Of a stretch of DNA of 64,000 bases, positions 25,313 to 36,951 are shown piece by piece. The DNA is from Meridianimarinicoccus roseus. Lineage in GTDB: Bacteria > Pseudomonadota > Alphaproteobacteria > Rhodobacterales > Rhodobacteraceae. The stretch's first letter is position 1. Every line of letters begins with the position of its first letter. The stretch spans positions 165,655 through 229,654 of the forward strand of contig NZ_QGKU01000003.1 in the NCBI RefSeq assembly GCF_003172915.1. Reading direction: 5' to 3'. Below the pieces are notes generated by a model. That model saw nothing but the letters and a program-made list of their open reading frames with translations. It was not told where the DNA came from and made no database searches. The position numbers and the translations under genes are program-made.

Positions 25313-26598
25313 CACAGGATCACCGAGGGCAGCCAGAGCGACAGCGCCGGAAAGAGGTTGATCAGGACCAGCGCCACAAGCATCGCACCGATGAACATAA
25401 GCATGGACGGCACGATCTTTGCGATGGAGATCCGCGCGATGGCGCATGTGATCAGAACCACCGACGCCACAGGCGGGGTCTGCTGCCCGATGCCGAGATT
25501 GATTGTCAGGATCAGCCCGAAATGCACCCTGTCGATCCCGAGCTGGTCGGCCAGCGGCAGAAAGATCGGCACCAGCATAAGGATCGCGGGCGTGCCATGG
25601 ATGATCGTTCCAGCCAGCAGGAAGAACACGTTGATCGCCAGCAGCACGACCCAATAGTTGTCCGAAATCCCGAGGATGCCCTGCGCAATGTCCTGCGGGA
25701 TGCGCTGGTTTGTCAGGTACCAGCCCAGCAGGGTTGAGGTCGCTACGATGAACATCAGCATCGCCGACCGTTTCCCCGCGATCCGCAGCGTATCGATCAG
25801 CGTGCCTAGCCGCACGGTCCGATAGACCAGCATCGCCAGAACGATCGACCAGAACGCGGCGATGGCCCCGGCTTCAGTGGCGGTAAAGACACCACCGAGG
25901 ATGCCCGCCAGCACGAGGATTGGCAGGGTCAGCGGAATCGCCGCATCCTTGCCGGTCTCTGCCACGCGACGCAGAGAGAACGCCCCTTCGGTCGGATAGC
26001 CGCGCCGCACCGCGATGGCATAGGCCGTGCCCATCAACAGGCCGCAGACCAGGAAACCCGGCACGATCCCCGCCGCGAACAACTCGGCGATGGAGGCATT
26101 GGCGACATAGGCATAGAGGATCAGGTTGAGCGATGGCGGCACGATGATCGCCATCGTGGCCGAGGTAGAGGTAACCGCGGCGGCAAAGGCCGCCGGGTAT
26201 CCACGCTTGCGCATCTGCGGGATCATCACCGACCCGATCGCGGCGGCGTCCGAGGTCGCCGTGCCCGAGATCTCCGAGAAGAACAGCGACGTGAGGATGT
26301 TCACATGGGCAAGTCCGCCGCGAATATGGCCCACCAGCGACGACGCGAAGGCGATCAGTTTCTCGGCGATCCGCCCTTGGTTCATGATCTCGCCGGCGAT
26401 CATGAATAACAGCGCGGCCACCAGAAGGTAATTATTGGCCCCGCCGAACGGGATCAGCCCGATGATCTGCGGGACGACCGCACCGTCCAGCAGGATCATC
26501 ACGGCGGCGGTCACGCCCAGCACGAAGGCGATGGGCAGGCCCGCAATCAGCAGGCCGACAAGCAGGATCAGAATGATCCATCCGGGTTCCAGAAACAT
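25312..26598 (-). CDS. TRAP transporter large permease (DctM family)
   Basis: 428 residues with twelve or so hydrophobic segments of the DctM type: GLPIAFVLGVTAAVMILLDG near the N terminus, FFSEISGTATSDAAAIGSVM, and GIGQQTPPVASVVLITCAIA near the C terminus. Ion-coupled uptake of an organic acid with the binding protein and small permease. The ATG at 26598 overlaps the small-permease stop as TGATG; an in-frame GTG one codon upstream is possible. Confidence 0.92.
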   Translation of the reverse strand: MFLEPGWIILILLVGLLIAGLPIAFVLGVTAAVMILLDGAVVPQIIGLIPFGGANNYLLVAALLFMIAGEIMNQGRIAEKLIAFASSLVGHIRGGLAHVNILTSLFFSEISGTATSDAAAIGSVMIPQMRKRGYPAAFAAAVTSTSATMAIIVPPSLNLILYAYVANASIAELFAAGIVPGFLVCGLLMGTAYAIAVRRGYPTEGAFSLRRVAETGKDAAIPLTLPILVLAGILGGVFTATEAGAIAAFWSIVLAMLVYRTVRLGTLIDTLRIAGKRSAMLMFIVATSTLLGWYLTNQRIPQDIAQGILGISDNYWVVLLAINVFFLLAGTIIHGTPAILMLVPIFLPLADQLGIDRVHFGLILTINLGIGQQTPPVASVVLITCAIARISIAKIVPSMLMFIGAMLVALVLINLFPALSLWLPSVIL

Positions 26599-27119
26599 CA
26601 CGCGTCGCTTTCGGGGAGAAGGTCCATCGGGTCGATCCGGCCGGACAAGATGCCGACCAACCGGACGGCACAGAACATCGCGATCAGCGCGCCGCCCAGG
26701 GGCATAGCCGCCCGGAACAGCATCATCGGCGCGTCTACGGAAATCAGCGAGCGGTCTCCGAAACTGGCTGCAGCGATACCGCCATACCAGGCCAGCAGCC
26801 CGCCGAAGATGCCCATCAGAGCAAGGTTCAGCGCGGTGACGACCCGTTTCGCCCGGTCGGGCATCACCCGCAATACCGCATCGAAGCCCAGATGCTCGTT
26901 GGTGCGGGTCAGGTATGCCGCGCCGATGAAGGTCAGCATGGCCAGGAGGTGCGCGGGCAGTTCCTCGCCCCAGGATACGCTGTCATTCAGGATGAACCGG
27001 GCGAAGACCGCCCAATTCAGAAGGAGCAGCAGCAGGCCGGCCAGCCCCACCACCATCGCATCGAGCAGAACGCCAAGCCAGCGGTCCACCACGGCTATGG
27101 CCGGTTCGAAACGGTGCAT
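26598..27119 (-). CDS. TRAP transporter small permease (DctQ family)
   Basis: 173 residues with four hydrophobic segments and the DctQ-type stretch VSWGEELPAHLLAMLTFIGAAYLTRTNEH, followed by RVMPDRAKRVV. Bridges the binding protein and the large permease in the inner membrane. Lies 21 bases downstream of the binding-protein gene and is coupled to the large permease by a 1-base overlap. Confidence 0.9.
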   Translation of the reverse strand: MHRFEPAIAVVDRWLGVLLDAMVVGLAGLLLLLLNWAVFARFILNDSVSWGEELPAHLLAMLTFIGAAYLTRTNEHLGFDAVLRVMPDRAKRVVTALNLALMGIFGGLLAWYGGIAAASFGDRSLISVDAPMMLFRAAMPLGGALIAMFCAVRLVGILSGRIDPMDLLPESDA

Positions 27120-27140
27120 GTCAGCCTCCTGCTGTCCGCG

Positions 27141-28121
27141 TCACTCGATGCCGAGCGCGGCTTTTGTCGCCACGATCATGTCCGCCCCGATCACGTCCAC
27201 GAAGGTCGGGCTTTCATACAGCGGCGCGGCGGCGGCCTGGAACGCAGCGAAGTCGATCTCGTTCACAGCGAGTTTCTCCGACAGTGCGGCGATGGTTTCG
27301 GTGTCGGTCGTGGCGCCCCAATCGAATGTCCACGGCGCGACCTCGGCCGCGACCGACAGCACCTTGCCGCGCAGTTCGTCGTTCAGCGAAGCCAGGAAAG
27401 GCTCTCCGATCACAAGGAAGGTGGGTAGGTAGACGTGGTTGGACAGTGACATGTAGTCCTGCACCTCAAACAGCTTGGCCGTGTCGACGACGTTGGCCGG
27501 GTTTTCCTGCCCGTCGATGGTGCCCTGGTCGAGCGCGGAGTAGACCTCGCCGAAAGACAGCGGCGTCGCGTTCGCGCCAAGCGTGTTGAACATCTCCACA
27601 CGCTGGCGGTTCGTCGGAGTCCGGATCTTCAGTCCGTCTAGATCGGCCGGGGTCACGATCGGTCGTACGTTGTTGGTGATTTGCCGGAACCCGTTGTCCC
27701 ACATTGCGGCCAGCACCATGCCGCTGCCGTCGAACCCGTCGGCCAGCATCTCGCCAGCCGGGCTGTCGATGAACGTCTGGACTGCGGAGCGGTCTTCGAA
27801 CAGGTAGGGAAGATCGAAAATCGACGTGCGTGTGTTGATCTGCGAGACGGCGGAAGCGGACAGCGAGGCATGGTGCGTTCCGAAGCCGAGCCCCTGCAGC
27901 ACGTCCTCTTCCTTTCCGAGCGTGTTGGACATGAAGATTTGCACATCAATCTCGCCCGGTGCTGCGGCTTCCAGACGACTTTCATATTCCTGCAGAAAGA
28001 CATGCGCGAAGGAGCCCTCGGGCAGGGACGAGTTGATCTGCATGACGGCCTGCGCGGACGCGGCGGCCGGCAGGAACAGGGCGCCGGCCGCTGCCATCAG
28101 CGTGAGACGGGGGAAGGTCAT
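27141..28121 (-). CDS. TRAP transporter substrate-binding protein (DctP family)
   Basis: 326 residues with a Sec signal peptide ending near AASAQA. DctP features include NTLGKEEDVLQGLGFGTHHA, FDLPYLFEDR, GLKIRTPTNRQRVEMFNTLG with the conserved carboxylate-binding Arg, and GEVYSALDQGTIDGQENPAN. Binds a small organic acid in the periplasm. Start ATG at 28121. First gene of the TRAP-racemase operon; its 5' region holds an A/T-rich inverted repeat probably recognised by the RpiR regulator encoded just upstream. Confidence 0.92.
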   Translation of the reverse strand: MTFPRLTLMAAAGALFLPAAASAQAVMQINSSLPEGSFAHVFLQEYESRLEAAAPGEIDVQIFMSNTLGKEEDVLQGLGFGTHHASLSASAVSQINTRTSIFDLPYLFEDRSAVQTFIDSPAGEMLADGFDGSGMVLAAMWDNGFRQITNNVRPIVTPADLDGLKIRTPTNRQRVEMFNTLGANATPLSFGEVYSALDQGTIDGQENPANVVDTAKLFEVQDYMSLSNHVYLPTFLVIGEPFLASLNDELRGKVLSVAAEVAPWTFDWGATTDTETIAALSEKLAVNEIDFAAFQAAAAPLYESPTFVDVIGADMIVATKAALGIE

Positions 28122-28239
28122 TTCATGGTCCTTTCAATCGTGGTGTGAGCGGGCGTTATGCAAGCGGGTCGAATCGAGCGATCGGTCAGTTCGATCTCAG
28201 GGGTCGTTCTGCAATAATTTTTTCGTCATTTTTCACTTC

Positions 28240-28257
28240 AAGAAAACTATTTTTCTT
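28240..28257. promoter_or_regulatory. candidate RpiR operator, A/T-rich inverted repeat
   Basis: AAGAAAACTATTTTTCTT has 7-base arms (AAGAAAA/TTTTCTT) around CTAT, within an unusually A/T-rich stretch (28210-28260) of an otherwise GC-rich region. It lies between the RpiR-type gene and the TRAP binding-protein gene, about 120 bases before the latter. GAAA/TTTC-type palindromes are common RpiR/MurR operators; the assignment is by position. Confidence 0.55.
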
Positions 28258-28378
28258 CCCTCCACCCCGCGCATGCGTGGAGATGCCGCGAAAAGCAGCA
28301 TGAATTTCGCCCGTTCTTATTTAAATTATGCAGATCGCAAACTGGCAGGCCCGGCGTTCCGAGACGCGCCCCGGCCGC

Positions 28379-29224
28379 TCAAAGCTCGTCGAAGCGCCTG
28401 TGCGCCTCCTCTATCGCGGCCATCCGGCCCCGGCCTTGCGGGCCGGCAAGCTCGATCGTGCGCGCGCCCAGAAGGTTGCACACCGCCATGCAGCCCACAT
28501 GGTTCATCAGCGGCCCCTGTGTCGAAGTGGTGCAGCCGAGGTACCAGTCCGCCCCCGCCAAATCGGGCGAGGGACGGTCCTCCAGTAACGCGAACCGCGC
28601 GCAGGCCGCGCGCGCGGCGTCGGCCACAGCGGCGACCAGCTTGGGCTTGCGGCGCAGCGCGATCAGCACCACCACGTCACGGTCAGTCAGTGACACGAGG
28701 CTTTCAGCCAGCGTCTCGCCAGCGCGGGGCAACACCGTCACGTTTGTCAGCACCTGCGAAGTCTGCCAGCCAAGGTACTGCGCGAAGGCTTGCCCGGCCC
28801 GGAACCCGATGAACCAGACCCGCGGCGCGGCGATCATCGCCCGCGCCAAGCTGTCCACAACCGCATCGTCCAGCGCGCCGTAGGTGAGTTCCAGGTTCTG
28901 CTGCGACGTTTCAAAATGGCGCGCAACTGCGCCGGTCGCACTTGGCACGTCCGAGGACATGCGCAGCAACGCCGTTCCGGCCCGCTGTTCGTCGCGAACC
29001 GCGCGGCGGGCCTCGTCGAAAGACGCATAGCCGATGCGCCGTACGAACCGCGAGACCGTCGCGTTCGACACATTCGCCAGTTCGGCGATCTCGGTCGCGG
29101 TGTAGCCCGCCATCTCGCCGGGGAAGTCCAAAACCAGGTCGGCCAGCTTGCGCTCGCTCGGGTGCAGGTCCGGCAGGGCATCGGTCACGCGGGCAAGGAA
29201 CGGTTTGCTCAGATCGGGTGTCAT
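28379..29224 (-). CDS. MurR/RpiR family transcriptional regulator
   Basis: 281 residues: N-terminal HTH_6 domain (LHPSERKLADLVLDFPGEM, then TATEIAELANVSNATVSRFV) and C-terminal SIS domain (residues about 120-255; VWFIGFRAGQAFAQYLGW, RDVVVLIALRRKPKLVAAV). SIS domains usually sense a phosphosugar or similar ligand. It stands between the amidase operon and the TRAP operon on the same strand, so it could control either; the palindrome near 28240 favours the TRAP operon. Confidence 0.9.
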   Translation of the reverse strand: MTPDLSKPFLARVTDALPDLHPSERKLADLVLDFPGEMAGYTATEIAELANVSNATVSRFVRRIGYASFDEARRAVRDEQRAGTALLRMSSDVPSATGAVARHFETSQQNLELTYGALDDAVVDSLARAMIAAPRVWFIGFRAGQAFAQYLGWQTSQVLTNVTVLPRAGETLAESLVSLTDRDVVVLIALRRKPKLVAAVADAARAACARFALLEDRPSPDLAGADWYLGCTTSTQGPLMNHVGCMAVCNLLGARTIELAGPQGRGRMAAIEEAHRRFDEL

Positions 29225-29291
29225 GGGGGCAAAATGCGTTCCCCGTCCAGGTTCGTAAACCGAATTGTCAGCAGCCAGGTACAGTCGCGGT

Positions 29292-29708
29292 CTATAGCGG
29301 CGCTTCGGCCAGACCGGCCTTGGCCAGCAGGATCTCGGCGCTGTCGTTCCAGACGTTCATGGTAACGATCTTTCCGCCGCGCACCACGAAGCAGTCGAGA
29401 TACCTGTTCGTCTCGAACGTGCTGCCGTCGGGCCACGCACCGTAGAGATACCCTGTATTGTAGACATGGACGTCGCCACTGTCGGGATCGGCGCAGGCAT
29501 CGGTGCGCAGGAAACGCTTCTTGACCCAGGCATAGCGACGGGCGTTGAAGGCTGCAGTGTCTGCCGGGCCGGAAAACCGCCGCCCACCGGTGAAGATCAC
29601 TTCGAAATCGTCAGCAAGATAGGCCGACGCGCCTTCAGGGTCAGGCACCATCGACCGTTCAAGGAAGGCTTCGACGATTTCCCTTGCGGCACTGAGTTTA
29701 TCTTTCAT
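29292..29708 (-). CDS. SnoaL/NTF2-like protein
   Basis: 138 residues with the cone-shaped NTF2-like pattern: AAREIVEAFLERSMVPDPEGASAY region, DDFEVIFTGGRRFSGPADTAAF and C-terminal strands with RYLDCFVVRGGKIVTMNVWNDSAE. No fixed catalytic residues define the family. It follows the amidase gene by 27 bases and is probably the last structural gene of the N-heterocycle-type operon. Confidence 0.75.
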   Translation of the reverse strand: MKDKLSAAREIVEAFLERSMVPDPEGASAYLADDFEVIFTGGRRFSGPADTAAFNARRYAWVKKRFLRTDACADPDSGDVHVYNTGYLYGAWPDGSTFETNRYLDCFVVRGGKIVTMNVWNDSAEILLAKAGLAEAPL

Positions 29709-29735
29709 GGCGCGCTCTTTCTGGCTGTGGATAGG

Positions 29736-30905
29736 TCAAGATATGCTGCCGAGACCGGCGGCGCAGGCCAGCGCGATCAACGCCCGGTCACGACCCGGCG
29801 GCCCGACAAGGCTGATGCCGACCGGCCCGCCGTCCACACGCCCCGAGGGCACGGAAAGCTGCGGCAACCCGCCCAGACCGGCCGGGCAGAGCATGTCGAA
29901 GGCACGGGTGCGGAAAACATCAAGCGACGCGGCGTCGGCGGTGCGCAGCGGCGCCGGGCCGGGGCCAGTCGGCAGCACGAAAACCACATCGGGCAGCAGA
30001 ACTTCGGAAATACGGGCACGCAGGTCCGCCTTGCGCCGGTCTGCCGCCGCGAAGGTGTCGGCATCGATAGAAGCCGCGATCGCGAAGCGCTCGCGCACGC
30101 CGGGGCCGAAAGCGGGCGCATGGGCGGTTATCCAGTCGCCATGAGTTTGCCAGATCTCCGCCGCCTGGCAGATCCGGAACGTCTCGCGCCAGTCCTCCAG
30201 CCCGCCGGGAGCCAGAACGACGGGCCGGATCGGACCGGCGAGATCCTGAAGCGCCGCGAGTGACCGGGCAGCCGCCTCGACCGTCGCAGCGTCAGCGCGG
30301 GCCCACAGGTCGACCGGCATCACCAGTCCAGCGGGCGGCGGTGCGGCGGGGCAGCCGCAGGCTTCGGCGACGCGGGCCATCGTCTCGCCGTCCCGGGTGA
30401 ACCAGCCCACGGTGTCGAACGACCGGGTGAACGGCATCGCGCCGTCAAGCGAAAGTGCGCCAAATGTGGTGCGCAACCCCCACAGTCCGCAGAAGGATGC
30501 AGGTAGGCGCACCGATCCGCCGGTGTCGCTGCCCAGCCCGATATCGACCAGCCCGGCGGCGACCGCCGCGGCAGACCCGGAGGACGACCCGCCCGGCACC
30601 CGGCGCGGATCGGCCGTATTTATCGGCGTTCCGTAATGCGCATTCACGCCCATCAGGCTGTAGGCCAATTCGTCCGTGTGGGTCTTGCCGAGAAGCGTGG
30701 CACCGGCGGCCAGCAGGTCCGCCACGGCGGGCGCGTGGGCGTCCGGCTCCGGATGGGTCCGCGCCCATTCCGGGTTGCCGCAGCCGGTCACACGCCCGGC
30801 CACGTCGTACAGATCCTTCGCTCCGAAGGTCAGACCCGCAAGCGGGCCGCCCGGCGCGCCGGGCAAGGTGAACATCTCGATGAAGGCGTCGGCCGTATCG
30901 CGCAT
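29736..30905 (-). CDS. amidase, amidase-signature family
   Basis: 389 residues carrying the Ser-cisSer-Lys triad: Lys in LTFGAKDLYDVAG, first Ser in PGGSSSGSAAAVAAG, and nucleophile Ser in GLGSDTGGSVRLPASFCG. It is shorter than the usual 450-470 residues, mainly in the C-terminal half, as in 1-carboxybiuret hydrolase-like and related compact amidases. Start ATG at 30905, 11 bases after the amidohydrolase stop. Probably hydrolyses the linear amide or ureide made by the upstream amidohydrolase. Confidence 0.9.
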   Translation of the reverse strand: MRDTADAFIEMFTLPGAPGGPLAGLTFGAKDLYDVAGRVTGCGNPEWARTHPEPDAHAPAVADLLAAGATLLGKTHTDELAYSLMGVNAHYGTPINTADPRRVPGGSSSGSAAAVAAGLVDIGLGSDTGGSVRLPASFCGLWGLRTTFGALSLDGAMPFTRSFDTVGWFTRDGETMARVAEACGCPAAPPPAGLVMPVDLWARADAATVEAAARSLAALQDLAGPIRPVVLAPGGLEDWRETFRICQAAEIWQTHGDWITAHAPAFGPGVRERFAIAASIDADTFAAADRRKADLRARISEVLLPDVVFVLPTGPGPAPLRTADAASLDVFRTRAFDMLCPAGLGGLPQLSVPSGRVDGGPVGISLVGPPGRDRALIALACAAGLGSIS

Positions 30906-30916
30906 CGCTGGACCCC

Positions 30917-32149
30917 TCAGGGGAAGTGCAATTCGGGCAGCGCGTGGCTGAATACCGGGCGCCCCCGTTTGAAGCCATACATCGGCTGCGCCAGTTCGGC
31001 CACGGCCATTGTCGGGTCGGTCGCGTCGATCACCACCACGTCGGCAGGCGCGCCGACCTCGACCCCGTAATCCTTGAGGTTCATCAGCCGCGCCGAGCGC
31101 GCCGTCACCATGTCGAGACACCCCGCCATTTCCTCGCGTTGCCCGACCTGCGCTATATTGGCGTAAAGGTTCGCCATGCGGATCATCGAGCAGTCCCCGA
31201 AGGGCGTGAACGGGTTCAACACGTTGTTGGTGGACAGCGAGCAGTTGACGCCCTCCGCCGCCATCATGTGAAGCGGCGTGACCCCGCGCGGCACGCTGAG
31301 CGAGCTGTCGTGATCGCGGTGCATCAGGAACAGATCGGTGGAGGGCAGGACCGTCGCCGCAACCCCGGCATCGGCCAGCCTGCGCGCCACCTCGCGCAGA
31401 CGCGTGGCGGTCATCTGGGCGAACTTGGTGACATGGCCGACAGCGACGCGCCCGCCCCAGCCATGTTCATCCGCGCGGCGGCAGACATGGTCCACGTCGA
31501 GTACGCTGGCATCGGATCCGAAGTCGAGATGCATGTCGATGTCCACATTGTATTCGCGCGCCAGTTCGAACACGCGGTCGATCTGGCCATGAGGGTCGCT
31601 GTCGGTGTAGGGCGCGGCCCCCACAACCGTCGCGCCGTCCTGTAGCGCGGCGACCATCAGTTCGTCCGTGCCGGGGTTGTTCAGCAGCCCCTCCTGCGGG
31701 AAGACGCAGATTTCGACATCGATCGCCCAGGCGAACTCCGCGATGGCGCGCTTGACCCCGTTCAGGCCGCGCAAGCCGATCACCGGATCAACTTCCACGT
31801 GAGTCCGCATCCGGGTCGTGCCGTTCAGCACGCATTTGCGAAGCGTCCGCGCGGCGCGTTCGGCAACGTCGTCCTCGGTAAAGGCCGCCTTCAGTCCCGC
31901 CACCTCCGCGATGGCTTCGGTCAGCCCGCCCTTCATGCTGCACCGTTCGAGGATGCAGGACTTGTCGAGATGGATATGCGTCTCCACAAAGCCGGGCAGA
32001 ACCAGCCGCCCGTCAAGATGCAGCGCCCGCTCGCCCGGCTCGAGCCCGCCTGCATCGGTCATAGTGACGATCTTCCCACCATGGATGCCGATATCGAAAG
32101 CCTGTCCTGCATCGGCCGGCCGTGTGACGTTGTGAAGGGTCAGATCCAT
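30917..32149 (-). CDS. CodA-like amidohydrolase (cytosine deaminase family)
   Basis: 410 residues of the metal-dependent amidohydrolase superfamily: metal HxH in PGFVETHIHLDKSCILER, further ligands in MRTHVEVDPVIGL, DIDMHLDFGSDA and VGHVTKFAQM (HxxK region), and the late Asp near CSLSTNNVLNPFTPFGD. The order matches cytosine deaminase and AtzC-type hydrolases acting on nitrogen heterocycles. Lies 17 bases after the ABC transporter fusion gene and 11 before the amidase, so it probably opens or deaminates the imported ring. Confidence 0.88.
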   Translation of the reverse strand: MDLTLHNVTRPADAGQAFDIGIHGGKIVTMTDAGGLEPGERALHLDGRLVLPGFVETHIHLDKSCILERCSMKGGLTEAIAEVAGLKAAFTEDDVAERAARTLRKCVLNGTTRMRTHVEVDPVIGLRGLNGVKRAIAEFAWAIDVEICVFPQEGLLNNPGTDELMVAALQDGATVVGAAPYTDSDPHGQIDRVFELAREYNVDIDMHLDFGSDASVLDVDHVCRRADEHGWGGRVAVGHVTKFAQMTATRLREVARRLADAGVAATVLPSTDLFLMHRDHDSSLSVPRGVTPLHMMAAEGVNCSLSTNNVLNPFTPFGDCSMIRMANLYANIAQVGQREEMAGCLDMVTARSARLMNLKDYGVEVGAPADVVVIDATDPTMAVAELAQPMYGFKRGRPVFSHALPELHFP

Positions 32150-32166
32150 GCGTGCTGTTTCCCGTG

Positions 32167-34707
<2,541 letters not shown>

Positions 34708-34711
34708 CCGG

Positions 34712-35581
34712 TCAGACCTTGTTGATCTCGGCGCGCCCGAAGATACCGTTGGGCATCGTCACCAGCACGAGGATCACCGCGCTGAAGGACACGATCTGCG
34801 TGTAGCTCGAACCGATATAGGCGGTGGTCACGGCCTCGACGCATCCATAGATCAACCCGGCCAGCATCACGCCCCACGCGCTCTGTATGCCGCCGATGAT
34901 CGCGGCCGCGAAAGCCTTTAGCCCGAACACCACGCCCATGCCCGCAGACACGCTGAACAGCGGCGCGATCAGCAGGCCGGCGATGCCCGCGAATACGGCC
35001 GAAATGGCGAAGGCGGCGGCGATCACGGCCTGCGTGTCCACTCCCATCAGGCGCGCGGTTTCCGGGCGCTGCACGGCGGCCAGCATCGCCTTGCCCAGCC
35101 GCGTGTGCGCTGTCACCAATGCCAGACCGAGAGCAATGCCAAGGCCCACAACCGGGATGATCAGTTGCAACGGGTAGGCGCCGACACCGAACACATCCAC
35201 CGCGTTCTCGGCCAGCGGCGAGGAAAAGCTGCGCGGCTCCTTGCCGAAGGTGAAAAGGATAACGTTGTCGAGTACGATCCCGCCCGCGACCGTGGCCATC
35301 AACCAAGCATCCGACCCGCGCCGGGCGAAGGGCCGCACAAGGAACCGTTCGACTGCAAGGCCCAGCACCGCGCAGCAAGCCAGCGCCGCGATCACCGCGA
35401 AGATCAGCGGCCAGCCCAGCGTCACGGAGAAGGTGTACCCCATGACAGCGCCGAACATCATCGACGATCCCTGGCTGAAATTCACGGTTTTCGAGACCGC
35501 GTAGGTCACATGGAACCCGAGCGCCATCAGCCCGTACATCGACCCCAGAGCAAGGCCGGATATCAGCGTGGATGCGATCAT
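34712..35581 (-). CDS. branched-chain-type ABC transporter permease (LivH)
   Basis: 289 residues with about eight hydrophobic segments and LivH hallmarks: GLALGSMYGLMALGFHVTY at the N terminus, FSQGSSMMFGAVMGY, and KAFAAAIIGGIQSAWGVMLAGL. The chosen ATG at 35581 is preceded by AGGAGGA at 11 bases. It follows the binding-protein gene across an 88-base gap containing a stem-loop, and pairs with the LivM domain of the downstream fusion protein. Confidence 0.9.
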   Translation of the reverse strand: MIASTLISGLALGSMYGLMALGFHVTYAVSKTVNFSQGSSMMFGAVMGYTFSVTLGWPLIFAVIAALACCAVLGLAVERFLVRPFARRGSDAWLMATVAGGIVLDNVILFTFGKEPRSFSSPLAENAVDVFGVGAYPLQLIIPVVGLGIALGLALVTAHTRLGKAMLAAVQRPETARLMGVDTQAVIAAAFAISAVFAGIAGLLIAPLFSVSAGMGVVFGLKAFAAAIIGGIQSAWGVMLAGLIYGCVEAVTTAYIGSSYTQIVSFSAVILVLVTMPNGIFGRAEINKV

Positions 35582-35607
35582 CGCGATGTGGTTCCTCCTG
35601 AGTAGCT

Positions 35608-35630
35608 GGAAGGCCCCGTGCAGGCCTTCC
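35608..35630 (-). other. intercistronic stem-loop between binding-protein gene and livH
   Basis: GGAAGGCC pairs perfectly with GGCCTTCC around a 7-base loop and no T run follows. It lies between the binding-protein stop (35670) and the livH ribosome site, a typical place for a structure that protects the highly expressed binding-protein message. Confidence 0.6.
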
Positions 35631-35669
35631 GTCCTCGGCATGTCGGATGCGGGCGCGGGGCGCGCGAGG

Positions 35670-36857
35670 TCACTCGATTGGGATGATCTCGCCGTCGATG
35701 AACCGTGTAAACACGTAATCCTCCGGCCCCAGCGCGTCCTGATCGTCCGGCGTGAAGGGCGTCTGGTAGGTCTTGATCAGCCCCTCGTAAGTGTCGATGG
35801 CGTAATATCCTTCGCGGATCGCGGGGCCGTCGAGGCTGCCCGCGTTGGTGATCGCCAACGCCGTCAGGTGCATCGCGTCATAGGCATTGGCGATGCCGAC
35901 TGCCGGGGTCACATCGGCCGGGCCAGTGATTTCCGGGAACATTGCCATCAGTGCGTCCAGCGTCGCCGCAGCCTTGGGACTGTCATTACCCGAGAAGGTG
36001 AAGGTCTGGATCATCTCCACATCGGCGGCGCGCGGTCCGGCGAGTTCGGAGAACCGCCCGCCCGCCGGGCCCCAGTGCGACACGACCGGCACGTCCCAGC
36101 CCATCCGTTCAAGCGACTTCATGACCTGTGCCGACGGCCCGACATTGGCGACCATGAAGATCGTGTCGGCGCCGGCCTCCTTGAGACGGGTCAGTTGCGG
36201 GACGACGTCGATGTCGTTCGCCTCGATCCGTTCGATCCCGGCGGTGGGCATCCCCTTGGCTTCCAACGCGGCGGTCAAACCCTTCTCGTTGGATTCGCCC
36301 CAGGGGTTGTTGATCAGCATCATGCCGGGGTTCTTGGCGCCGTGCACGGCGACCGCGCGTTCCACCAGCGCGATATCGACCATCTCGTCCACGGCCGAGA
36401 CGCGAAAGATGTAATTCGGGTCCGCGCCGTTCTTGGTGATCGGTGTGCCCGCGGCCCAGGGCCCCATGAACGGCACCTGCGACTGGTTCATGTAGGGCAC
36501 CAGCGCCAGCGACACCGGGGTCTGCAGACCGCCGAACAGAACGGCGACGCCTTCGCGCTGCACCAGTTCGCGCGCAGCGGTCAGCCCCTTGCCGGGGTTG
36601 TTCTCGTCATCGCGGCGGATCAGTTCCACCGGCATGCCCAGCAGGCCGCCCGCCTGGTTGATCTCGTCGATGGCCAGCATCAGGCCGCGCGTGATCGCCT
36701 CGCCCGACTTGGCCGACGGCCCGGACAGAGACGCGATGAGGCCGATCTTGACGGTCTCTTGCGCGGCGGCAGGCAGTGCGGAGGCCGTTAGCGCGGCAAT
36801 GGCCACGACGGCAAAGCAGCGCCGGGTCAGGCAGGTCAGGTCTGCAACAGTCTTCAT
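35670..36857 (-). CDS. branched-chain amino-acid-type ABC transporter substrate-binding protein
   Basis: 395 residues with a Sec signal peptide cleaved near LPAAAQE, then a LivJ-type periplasmic fold (Peripla_BP_6): VKIGLIASLSGPSAKSGEAI, LLGMPVELIRRDDENNPGKG and NNPWGESNEKG. Start ATG at 36857 with AAGGA upstream. The Liv family takes up amino acids but also urea, amides and ring nitrogen compounds; the downstream amidohydrolase and amidase favour the last group. Confidence 0.9.
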   Translation of the reverse strand: MKTVADLTCLTRRCFAVVAIAALTASALPAAAQETVKIGLIASLSGPSAKSGEAITRGLMLAIDEINQAGGLLGMPVELIRRDDENNPGKGLTAARELVQREGVAVLFGGLQTPVSLALVPYMNQSQVPFMGPWAAGTPITKNGADPNYIFRVSAVDEMVDIALVERAVAVHGAKNPGMMLINNPWGESNEKGLTAALEAKGMPTAGIERIEANDIDVVPQLTRLKEAGADTIFMVANVGPSAQVMKSLERMGWDVPVVSHWGPAGGRFSELAGPRAADVEMIQTFTFSGNDSPKAAATLDALMAMFPEITGPADVTPAVGIANAYDAMHLTALAITNAGSLDGPAIREGYYAIDTYEGLIKTYQTPFTPDDQDALGPEDYVFTRFIDGEIIPIE

Positions 36858-36951
36858 GGAAGGGTCCTTTCGCATGATAGGTCTGGAGAGGTTGAAAAGA
36901 TGGAGACGGGCCCGCACCTGCCGGTCACAGCGGCACTCCGGGGCCTGCGGT

